From the NCBI GenBank assembly GCA_921293015.1, contig OV121083.1, positions 31,922,908 to 31,986,907 on the forward strand: a DNA stretch of 64,000 nt, in the 5' to 3' direction. The DNA comes from Phorcus lineatus (lineage: Eukaryota; Mollusca; Gastropoda; Trochida; Trochidae). How positions within the stretch are numbered: position 1 is the first letter of the stretch; every line of letters begins with the position of its first letter. The notes under the pieces are model-generated. The model saw nothing but the letters and a program-made list of their open reading frames with translations. It was not told where the DNA came from and did not search any database. A program made the translations under genes and the position numbers. This document shows positions 11,859 through 21,190 of this stretch, piece by piece.

Positions 11859-13669
11859 AAACACGCCAATAACAATAAGGATTCAGCAAAATTGCTGAAT
11901 CCTTAAATATAGTCGCAAGCGACGACAAAAGGATTCAGCGCATAAAAAGCACATTCAGTACAAAGATAGTAATGTTAGCTAGCTTCACTGAAAATTTCAT
12001 GAAGATTGGTGCATGCATTAAGCTTCAGTGACGTGTTTTATCTGAAAATTGCGATTATTGCAAAGAAGTTGATAATGTGCAAAAAGTATGCTACTTAGGA
12101 ATTCGCCGTGATTTGCTTTTTTCCTCGTGATGTAATTGCCTATCGTTTAAAACAAGTTTCAGGTCTGTAAGTGCATTTTGAAAAAATGTCCTATGTTAAT
12201 TTTTCGAAATTTGGATCGTACTGTGCCTTTAACGCTTAAGCCGATTAGGCCCAAAAGCTTATTGTGGCTTCGTCTCATGCAGTTCTATCAGACTGGCAAG
12301 TTTGGCTGTAATAGCTTGAGCGGTTTTGGCTGAATCGTGTTCACAAGAATTGTGGAATAATGAAAACCTATTTCTGGAACAAATAAGTTGATAATGCCAA
12401 AAAACTATAATAGTTATGAAATCGTCATGATTGACTTTTTTGTTGATACTGTTAGTACGCTTCATTCAAAACAAGTTTCAGGTCTCTAAGTGCATTTTGA
12501 AAAATTAGCCCATGTTAATTTTTAAAAAGGTACTTTTTACCGATTTTGATCGATTATTGTGAACAGAAATGACTGTTCGCGACCTATGTTTTTATTGATT
12601 TGTAAAGTGCCCCTAGTGGTTTCACATTCCTGAGAAAATGGTGCTTTTGTGAGTCTAACTTTTTGAGTTATCGTCCCTTGAACATGCTCACATGTGCTAA
12701 GTCGCCCGACTTCGAAGGGTTGCTGAGTAAAAAGTATTAAAGTTTGAGGACAAATTTAGAGTATCCTTTTCTCCTCAGTACTTCAGCTACAACATATGTA
12801 ACTTTCAGCTCTGAGATGCTAGTATCTTCGGAGGAGAAGATTCTCAAAGGTGCGTGGGGTCCGAAAATTTCAAAAAGTCAAAAAAAGTAATATGGCGGCG
12901 TAAGTATGCATGCTACGAAGCCGCCATGATTTACTTTTTTGCTGCAAATGTAATTGCCTATCATTTAAAAAAAGTTTCAGGTCTCTAAGTGCATTTTGAA
13001 AAAAAATCCCATGTTAATTTTTGAAAATGTGAGTGGTACTGTGCCTTTAACGCTTAATCCGATTAAGCCCAAAAGCTTATTAGAACCCCTTCTCATGAAG
13101 TTCTACCAGACTGCGAAGTTTGGCTGTTGTAGCTTTAGCGGTTTGGGCTAAATCGGGTCCACAAAATCGGTGGAAAAAAAAAAAAAAAAAAAAAATAAAT
13201 AAAACACGCCAATAACAATAAGGATTCAGCAAAATTGCTGAATCCTTAATAAAACACGCCAATAACAATAAGGATTCAGCAAAATTGCTGAATCCTTAAA
13301 TACTTTATTGCCTTTTCTTGGTTGTGTTACATCACCACAGTGCTTAAATTCAAATATACAGGCACATGCAATATTCATGTACATTAAATTAATTATTTCA
13401 ACATTTATATAAAGGATATATTGTGTTAGGAACTAAAGATATTGGACAGATTATGATTAGATTCTATTATGAAAAGTATCATATGATGTTGTTCAAATCT
13501 CAAGTCTATTTCACTCTTAATTGTTAAAAAAGCTCCACTTCATTTCAGTTATTAATCATAACTTACATAACAAATTCATTATTTAATCATTGATTTTTAC
13601 AGGTCTAAATCCTTTCATGTGGACAGATGGGCTACTTGCTTCAGGGATGAGAACACACTGGATGAATGA
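8885..13669 (+). CDS. Putative two-exon small gene (gene C), 59 aa, function unknown
   Basis: Exon 1 (8,885-8,997) starts at ATG in a CpG-richer, promoter-like stretch and encodes MAALAEFVCGRILSDVISPG and onward, ending at a strong donor TG|GTAAGA. Exon 2 (13,603-13,669) follows a good acceptor (tgatttttacag) and continues in phase (AW|SKSFHVDRWATCF) to TGA at 13,667. The intron would be 4.6 kb and contain the whole tandem array. I recognise no domain, signal peptide or membrane segment. It could equally be the 5' end of a longer transcript or a decayed gene carried by the surrounding element. Support is limited to the start codon, matching phase and splice signals. Confidence 0.3.
9256..9281. 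repeat. (AAT)n microsatellite
   Basis: A run of ATA/AAT triplets directly before the first tandem unit. Confidence 0.9.
9283..13310. repeat. Tandem array: three units of 1.27-1.35 kb
   Basis: Units begin with 'tatagtcgcaagcgacgac' (about 9,284, 10,558 and 11,907) and end in an A-run. Unit length is 1,274 then 1,349 bp, and long stretches of units 2 and 3 are identical. Within each unit a core of roughly 0.3-0.5 kb recurs three times ('aagtgcattttgaaaaa' followed by 'cccatgttaattttt'), so the array has two levels. The 3' flank and the gap between units 2 and 3 carry a 24-base palindrome, GGATTCAGCAAAA plus its complement, three times in all. No coding function is seen: open frames repeat only because the DNA does. 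Confidence 0.85.
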
Positions 13670-14101
13670 TTATTTTTATCTGCTTCAGAGGTCCGAATAT
13701 TAACATTAGTTTTCTCAATTAAAACTAATAAAATTATTTATCTAGTATTCATTAAATTTGTATCAAATTAGTAGAAAAGTAAAAATATTTTTATGCAACA
13801 AATTTTTCAAGAGAAATCTGTTTAGTAAATAAGTATAAATTACTTTTTGTTGTAATTATTCATCGAAATGTATGATGCTTTTGTGTATATAATTCTCAGT
13901 GATATGTGTTGATTTTTCTTTATCTCGATTATATAAAAATTAATGAGGTGAGCCTTTATAAAAATAATATAATATGAATAATCATAAATGTAAAACATTC
14001 TTGTCTTTATCTTGTAGATTTATTTATTGTGATTTGATTTTGTATGCTCTTGAGTCAGCAGAATTTCAAATTAATAATAATAATTAAATCTCTGCAAATA
14101 G
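13311..14101. other. AT-rich, no gene beyond the exon at 13,603
   Basis: Sequence after the tandem array contains only the putative exon 2 of gene C. The rest looks like intron or intergenic DNA. Confidence 0.4.
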
Positions 14102-15517
14102 ATGTGTGAGGGAATTAGAGAAAGTGCCACAGATGTCCATATACACTACCAGGATTCAGAGTCTGTGGCCTTCTTTTTGGATGGCCTGAAGCAAAGCTTG
14201 GGTGAGTTTTGCAATTGGCAAGTACAAATGTGTAGTAAATTATTGGACGGTGCAATAAATATTGCAAGAATAAAGACTGAAATTGAAATAATCTCAAATA
14301 GCCTTTGTAAACTATTGAATTTAAAGGCATATTATGTTTATGAACATTGAGTATACTCAAATGTTTTGACTGTATTGGCAATTAATGAAATTGCAAAACA
14401 TTTACTGTACTTTCAGGCATAGTTACTTTTGAGATGACATCTCATTTATATTAGGATCATGTCTTGACAATGGCATTTGAAAATTTGTCAAAGTTGATAC
14501 TGCATTCAATCATGTTTATTGACAGTCTTGAGGGACATTTACCCCCAATTGAAAAGTCCAAAAATAAGTGTTGTAGTTTTAGAAAGTAAGAATTGAAGTG
14601 TCTATTTGTAACTACTTTCTAATCATTTGTCAAGCAAAGTAATTTTGTTTTGATCATTTAAAATTTTTAAAATTTATTTTCCAGATGTTCATCATGTGTA
14701 GCAGTTTTAATTTACATTTATCCTTCCTGAAAAGTGGCAATCATAGTATCATCAAGGTAAATAATTAATTAAATTTAATTTAATTCAGTTAATCGTGTTT
14801 TATTAACCTACATTCTCTTGCGTGGTTTATATTTGTATCATTATAAACTGAAATTGAAGGTGATTTTGGTAATCTAAACATATAAGTTACACATATATTC
14901 TTGACAAATATCATTGGCTATTCATTGCATGTTTCTTTTTACCTTGTCAGTACCGAACATGACTCATGAAGGCTCAAGACTATAAAACTCATGAAAATCA
15001 AAATAAAATTGAATTTAGCGGGTGTTTTTTATTTATCATTTTTTATATATTTAAAACCGATGTTCAAATAACTAAGTTTTTCACAACTAGGCCTTTTTAA
15101 AGGTAAAAATATTTTTTTTAGCAATAGTGTGATTTCTTATAATTTCTTGTTTGTGTACCATATCACCCATGACAGTTCTGTATTTCTCCACAAAATTGTA
15201 ATGATTGATACTGACTAAATATATTTGAACATTGACCTTTGATAAAGTCACCTTTTAATGAAATCTCAAGTCTCTATTCTGAATATATTGAATATTATAG
15301 GCTTGCTTATGGTAGTCAGTGTCTAACTTTTCTTGTTTTTGTTTCAGAAAGTTTGAAGAAAGCTCTTAGTAGCAGATCACCACTGTTCTGCAACAAGTTT
15401 TCATCAAGAAATGTATTGAAGAAGGAGATAGAATGTTATTTTCTTTCATCTTATAGCAGACCCATCATGTGCTTTTTGGACTATCATGGAGACCAAAATG
15501 AACTTCTTTATGTGTAA
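14102..15517 (+). CDS. Putative two-exon ORF, 89 aa, function unknown
   Basis: Exon 14,102-14,201 (MCEGIRESATDVHIHYQDSE and onward) ends at donor G|GTGAGT. Exon 15,348-15,517 follows 'tttttgtttcag' and continues in phase (KQSLESLKKALSS) to TAA. Both splice sites fit consensus and the phase is correct. The first exon also has an acceptor-like 'ctgcaaatag' right before its ATG, so it may be internal to a longer gene, perhaps gene C. Residues are mixed polar with no motif I recognise. Confidence 0.28.
14202..15347. other. Putative intron, no other feature
   Basis: AT-rich DNA between the two exons of the 89-aa ORF. Confidence 0.4.
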
Positions 15518-15800
15518 TTTGATCAAGTGACATTTAAATAGTAATGTGATGAGTAACTTTACCTAGAGTTTATTTGAAAATCTATGGGAGACCAAGGTTC
15601 GAAGCTTATCAACTCTGTTATGGTCATGTCATTGTCAACTTAACCTGCTTATGTCATTAAAGTGTATATTATTTTTTAAATCAGTAAAATAATGTTTTCA
15701 GCAGGAAATAAATAAATTCACTGTCAGGCCTATGAAGCCAGATGGGTTAATGACATAGCCCATTATCCATTATCAGTGAACTTATTTTTTTCTTCTCAAC

Positions 15801-16035
15801 TGGGGGGCTGGATAGCGCAGCAGTTAGCATGTTGGGCTTCAGAACAAGCGGTCTGTGGTGTCAATACTGCCACAGACTCAGAAACTTTGTCTGAAGTACA
15901 GGTCTGGGTGCAATGCTACACTGGTTTCTCTGCGCAGTTTCACTCGTGGTTCACTTGTTCCAGCGGTTGCTCGCAAGTTTCACTGCAATGCATAGCCACA
16001 ATGATACTAGAAGTTGTTTTATATATAAGTGAAAT
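15801..16035 (+). repeat. tRNA-derived SINE, degraded copy
   Basis: Starts GGGGGGCTGGATAGCGCAGC (box A), has a worn box B, then a body including 'gggtgcaatgctacactg' and 'atataagtgaaat'. The same body is present on the minus strand at 42,009-42,317, where the boxes are well kept. Flanks resemble each other (ttttcttctcaac and ttttctttcaac), a decayed TSD. Confidence 0.75.
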
Positions 16036-16075
16036 TTTCTTTCAACCGGCTTAAAAAAAAAACATATCACCTCTA

Positions 16076-16202
16076 GGGATTAGGAAAGGCAGGGGCCATG
16101 GGCCATTTTGCACATTGGATGAAAAAATGGCCCATTCAAAATTCTGAAAATGACAAAAAGCCCTATAAATGGCCCATTATCAAACATGTCTTTCCCAATC
16201 CC
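16076..16202. mobile_element. Foldback MITE, 127 bp, TA flanks
   Basis: GGGATTAGGAAAG at the left pairs with CTTTCCCAATCCC at the right, one mismatch, and TA lies on both sides (16,074-16,075 and 16,203-16,204). A TA duplication is typical of Tc1/mariner-like MITEs. Internal GGGCCAT and ATGGCCC also pair. Confidence 0.6.
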
Positions 16203-16204
16203 TA

Positions 16205-17900
16205 CTACTGCACCCCCAAAGCTAGAGATGTGACATTTTTGGTGAATAAGTTTCATGTCAATTGACAATATTTTCAAAGCTGAATATATGTATCGATGAA
16301 GTGGGAAAATTTACTGATTTGAATTTTGAAATAAAATAGATTTAATCAATTAACCATCCATGTTATTTTTTTTATGTGATATTATATATATATATATGTT
16401 TATTGTTAACCCATATAGGCAGAAATCTGTTAAGTCATAAACCATTCCCAGAACAAAAGAGCATTTTTGGATCAAGAGAAACATGAAAACAATGTTGTAA
16501 AGAATTTTCCACCTGCTTCAGTCACTGTAATAAGCACTGGTAATTTTTTGTTGCAGATGTATTCAATTCCATGCAACAATGATGTCATAGTCTTTATCCC
16601 TGTGATTATTTAGTTTGGTTTTTGTAGATAATATTTAAAATTTGATTTACAATTGATTTGAATTGGGTCTTCATATAGTATTCACATGGAAAAGAATAGG
16701 TTACACATGTATCAACTAAAAAAACTCTCCTCTAATAATGTTCAAAATTTATTTAGATATTTGAAGACAGAACGTGAACAAGTAGAGAGAGGTTAAAAAA
16801 TTAACAAAAATATAAAATAATTAAATCTATAAATTTCATTTACATAAGTTAGATGCATTTGAAGGAATAGCCACACCTTTTTTTTATTTTGATTATATCT
16901 CACTGTCATGATTCATGAACAGTAATTTGTCGGTTTTATTTAACATAAACATTTTATTTTTTATTTCATTTGGATAACAACTATTGTATGTTTCGTATGG
17001 GTCTAGTTGAAAAAAGAATATCGATTCGCTCTAGTAACGTAGTCAAGTCTGCGTTCGGTATGAATTTTCAAAGGTCTCAATTTCGCACGGCACTAGAATT
17101 CAAGGGAAGCAACTCTTTTATTTCATTACTAACTACGAATTTAAGGACAATTTAAGTGTAGATACGAAAAAAATAAGTTTATTTACTGGTTTGTTGTATC
17201 TTTCTTTTATCTCAAATATTATTTTCGACAACATAAAATGTGAGTTTTGTGCAAAAGTCCTTTAATAGTCACAGGCAACAAACTGACATCTCACCGGTCA
17301 CTCGGACGAAAGTTTTTCTCCCAAACAAAACAAAATCTTCCTGTTGCAGGTGTGTGAAAATCCCTAATATTAGCAATACATTTCACACGTAAGGACTTAC
17401 AAGTGGAAAGGAACACTCTAGATTTACGACTGATATCGCTACTAGTTTACACCTGCACTTTTTTGTGAAACGCATCCAAATTGTAGATGTGTGAAAAACA
17501 CTCATAAACTAGGTTACGATTTTTTGTGAAACGGGATCCAGATTTGTTAGTATGCATTAATTCTCTATGCCATCTCTATAACAACATCTCTCTACATGCA
17601 TATGCTTAACTTACCTTTGTTTCGGCGTGTTGTTTTATTTGATTGAGAAAAAAACGCGAGGTCGTGTGATTTGTCAGAAGTTACAGACTTGGTTCCGTAT
17701 TCACTTTTTCTAAGGTCAAGGTCGGTTTGTGCTTTCCTTATATGGACACGGTGTCAAATATCTAAAAATAGCGCGGGGAAGTCCTTTCCGTTAACGGAAG
17801 AAATTTCCGATAATTCCTTAATTTCATTGCAGGCGAGAAAAATGTTTCTTGGTTTTAATTATGATTTGCATTTACTTTAAATTGAAATCAGGTCAAAATT
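16205..17900. other. No gene seen
   Basis: AT-rich with an (AT)n run at about 16,381-16,396. Short open frames lack splice support. Confidence 0.45.
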
Positions 17901-18132
17901 GGGACAGTATGGTTTTAATACATATATACAAATGAAGATTCTATTCTTATATACATACGAATAAATAAAAAAGTTGACACTCCATAAAATGTCTTGTCTT
18001 CACTGTACTACCAACTTCTAGAATACCATTTTATCACATTTGTTGTGCATGATAAAATATCCATGTACTGGATTCAATTATATTTGATGGATCACATCTA
18101 TTTTTGGCTACTCTTTGTTTGAACATAACAAA

Positions 18133-20875
18133 TTAAATAAGAGGCGCTGAACGAAAGCCTGTGTATTGTCCATCTGTAGAGGGGTAACGTTGTCTGATTG
18201 CTAAAACCACGCATGAAGGGACAACTTTCCTTTGTCCAGCACGCAAAACACCGTATGTCATCAGGATGAATTGTCTGTATGCTGTGTGTCGAAACATACG
18301 ATTATTTCTCACATGGTCGTAGGCATATAAATCGTTCCTGTAGGCTCCGGCTGCGTCGAGAACATCTTCATCCATAACAACACGATTGAACTTTTCTTTA
18401 GTTGTAACACACTGTCCTCCCCTCTTTACACAACACCTGTTCTCGGCTTCTGTGGGCATTGGCTTGCAATTCCCACAATGACACCACCTAACTGGAGCTT
18501 GGTCTGCAGGGGGCTGGGGATCCGGATCATCAAAGGCTGATACTGCTGTCTGAAGTGCTGTGTCATCCCGCAAGATCATCTTAGTCAGTAGCTCCCTTTT
18601 CGCTACCTCGTCCAAACCGTCAATGTACTTCTGCAATTGTAATATCAAAATAAATACAAAAAATTCAAGAATCAGATGTTGGTAATGGTAATGTACTGAC
18701 CAAGGTTTGCATTAATCAATTCGATGTCACAATTGATTATGAGCTGGGATAATTGATTTGACACTCGTCTTTGTTGAGAAATATCATATACAATAACATG
18801 TGTACATGATAATTAATTCCTAAAACTTACACATATAACAATTGAAAGCAACTTACTACTCACAGATGTGAGAAATTAAAACTGATAATAGGTTACCTGG
18901 ACTTTCAACAAGCTTTCAGGTGTTAGTTCCGAGGTGGTAGATGTAGGCTTGGCAGATGTCTTGGCCGATGCAGGCTTGGAAGATGTCTTGGCCGATTTCT
19001 TGGCTGATGCAGATGCAGACTTGACTTTAGATCTTGCAGGTGCAGGTAGTTTTGAAGACGCTGGCTTGATTTTGGAGGCGGTAGAAGGAATTGGTATTTT
19101 CGATTGTTTGCGGACTTTGGTGGGAATCTCTGGTACATCCAGCGGTAGAAACCTCTGCAAACAGGATCATAATTTTAGATATAGTCACTATTAACGAAAA
19201 CATATATCTTAACTTCATTTAGGTTAATTCTGTTGAAGATGCTTTTTAAATATGCCAATATGCTATATGTTATTGTCCAAATCAAATATATAGGGCAATA
19301 TATAAGATATAACATTACATTAATATAACCATGTATCATGAAAAAACAAACCTTTCTCTGCCTATAGTTTCCTTCTTGGTTCCTCACAAACTAAAATGAA
19401 AAAAAAAAAATAATAAAAAAGTTTATGTCAAACGGAATACCAGAGCAAAGCAAGAAGTGAATATTTATAATAAAAATAACTATTTACGAATATGAAATAT
19501 TTTGATATTCTACATTATGTGATAGTAATGTTTCGTATACAAAGTCATAATAATTGGAATGAACTAATACATTTTTCAAATGTATGCCTATAATTTATGA
19601 ATCAGCACATATATGACTTGATAAAGGGTATGGCTAGTGACCCTGTTATCGTGGTAACCCTATTATCGTGGTAAACTCATTCAAGTCTCCAAAGTCTTCA
19701 AGGAATATTTGTATTTGCAAAGCACATCATAGATGAATAAACTAAATACTGAGGCATTCAAAAACTTTTTTTTTTAATTTTGAGTAATATTTTCTCACAT
19801 TTTTAGTGATCTGAAATGTTGAGTTTCATTTTCCTTCATGAAGCATTCACTTCATTTGCAATTAATTAAAAAACGATCCTGTCTTCACGAAATGTTGTCT
19901 GAGAGTTTTTCTATTTTGTATTTAAATAGTTTGATAGGTAACAAACAGAAAAATATGAAAGGAAAATGTATTGATGGTTTCAAAGATGTTGAATAAAGAA
20001 TTACTTTTATTTCGAAAATAAGACCCAAATCCTAAAATTATGACCTTTTCGTTATATCAAAATAGGTTACTAATGATCTCAAAATAGATTGCAACATTCT
20101 CTTTTCATTTTATAGGTACAATAAATGTGAAAACAAGGATCTCACTTTTCACGAGCAATGTAACAAATATTTTATATGTACTTTTATTGTTAAAGAACAG
20201 CATTTTGTTAAGATAGTGTTCAAATCACTTATCAAAAATGGCTGCTCAGTAAAATTACGAGGAGGAGTATTTCTATTAGGATTTTTTTGTTACAGGTTTG
20301 CAAATATTGTTTTTAATATCCTTATTTCAAATCAATTTATATTCAGTTTGTAAATAATAATCTTACATTGGTGATTATATCTACAGAGAATAAATTATTA
20401 ATTATATATTAATTACCTTGATAATAGGAACACTTCAGATAAAATACATAACACAGATAAGAATTTTTATATTTATGTCAAAAATTATATTTTCCATAGA
20501 TAGAAGTTTAATTAACATATTTTGGAAGGATATATGTGCAGAGCTTAAAAACAAGAAACAATATTTAGATTGTACTCATTTAGAGGGAAATATACATGTG
20601 ACGCAATAAGACCCACGATAATAGGGACCACCTTCATAGTAGATAATTATATTATGATTCTTGTGAACAAGGTAATGTTTTCTGGAAGAAAGACTCGCCG
20701 CACTTACCTCCGCAAAGGACAGGTCGCCGTCAATCGGTTGATCTTCGCGGTTTGTACACGGAAGTAAATGACCACACTGACATAGATCGCTGCAATATCT
20801 CTTCATCTGCTTACAAGGACATGATCCACGTTTTCCTGACCGAGAACAAGTGTTGTTGCACTGACAGCTCGCCAT
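18133..20875 (-). CDS. Gene B: CXC-type Cys-rich / P2X7-type zinc-binding domain protein, 320 aa
   Basis: Four exons in phase 0: 20,875-20,708, 19,390-19,352, 19,154-18,897 and 18,630-18,133 (TAA). All introns are GT-AG. Residues 1-40 are a cysteine cluster (CQCNNTCSRSGKRGSCPCK, then C28, C32, C34, C40) like the CXC/TSO1 type, a DNA- or zinc-binding fold. About residues 105-140 form a Lys/Ser/Ala-rich linker like a histone H1 tail. The C-terminal 165 residues carry WCHCGNCKPMPTEAENRCC and a later Cys, the hallmark of the intracellular 'ballast' domain of P2X7 receptors, which in invertebrates also occurs outside channels. There is no membrane segment, so this is not a receptor. A nuclear DNA-associated role is inference. 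It is intact, convergent with gene A and inside the 15.2-kb insert. Confidence 0.82.
19641..20626. repeat. Inverted CCCTATTATCGTGG motif in gene B intron 1
   Basis: CCCTATTATCGTGG (19,658-19,671) has its exact reverse complement at 20,613-20,626. A variant, CCCTGTTATCGTGG, lies at 19,641. It could be the ends of a 1-kb non-autonomous element lodged in the intron; no clear TSD. Confidence 0.4.
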
Positions 20876-21189
20876 GATCGAAATTGAGGAAAAAACGCAT
20901 GGTCATCTGTATTTATATGTTCATTTTGATTGATTCGTGGACATGTCACAATGTCCCTTCTCTTTTGACACTGGCACATGACCAAGTACCCCGCATCACC
21001 CCTCAGACCCATTCGACACGCTGACACAAACGTGATTGTCGCCATGTTGCGAAAACATGCAGCGTTGCATTATGGGAAGGGACTTTTCTCATTCTATTTA
21101 TAGATCTACTTAACTGCTGACGCACTGTATCTAAAAATAGCTTCGTTAGCAGCATAAGCTTATCGCTGAAAACGTAATCGAACTGGCCG
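20876..21189. other. 5' flank of gene B and right end of the insert
   Basis: About 315 bp from the gene B start to the LINE border. It is GC-richer than its surroundings, as expected for a promoter. No exact TATA placement or TIR partner could be fixed. Confidence 0.4.
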
Positions 21190-21190
21190 T

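Larger units (their letters stand above)
8603..17919. mobile_element. 9.3-kb segment bounded by 19-bp inverted repeats
   Basis: ATTAAAACCATAATGTCCC at 8,603-8,621 is matched by its reverse complement at 17,901-17,919 with one mismatch. Outside these, a 22-bp direct repeat containing CTATTCTTATATACATA lies at 8,580-8,601 and 17,940-17,961 with one mismatch. The right copy is 20 bases away from the inverted repeat, so the exact TSD is unclear. Inside are a spliced small ORF, the 9.28-13.3 kb tandem array, a second spliced ORF, a SINE and a MITE. No transposase was recognised. Removing it would leave genes A and B about 0.5-1 kb apart, tail to tail. Confidence 0.5.
5965..21190. mobile_element. 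15.2-kb gene-bearing insertion inside L1-1
   Basis: Foreign DNA separating the two halves of L1-1 ORF2. It holds gene A (+, 3' exons only) at the left edge, gene B (-, complete) near the right edge, and a TIR-bounded 9.3-kb segment between. The right border is TTTAAA (21,190-21,195), which contains TTAA, the target of Kolobok and piggyBac elements. The left border cuts into an exon of gene A and has no TTAA or matching inverted repeat, so a left end may have been lost. A chance AAGAC occurs at both borders. Whether this was a transposon or a fragment captured in break repair is not decided by the sequence. Confidence 0.7.

Noticed and set aside
10909-12465. Identical 68-residue open frames 1,350 bp apart
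   Set aside because: They are by-products of the tandem array; the sequence alternates between strands of a non-coding repeat and has no motif.
9256-13310. CRISPR-like array
   Set aside because: Units are over 1 kb, eukaryotic in context and lack short unique spacers.
18934-19194. Plus-strand open frame across gene B exon 3
   Set aside because: It is the complement of the Lys/Ser/Ala-rich exon; the acidic repeat product is an artefact of codon composition.
5965-21190. Helitron as the source of the 15.2-kb insert
   Set aside because: The right end has CTGG, which fits CTRR, but it is not followed by T, there is no TC start after A at the left, and no 3' hairpin is evident.
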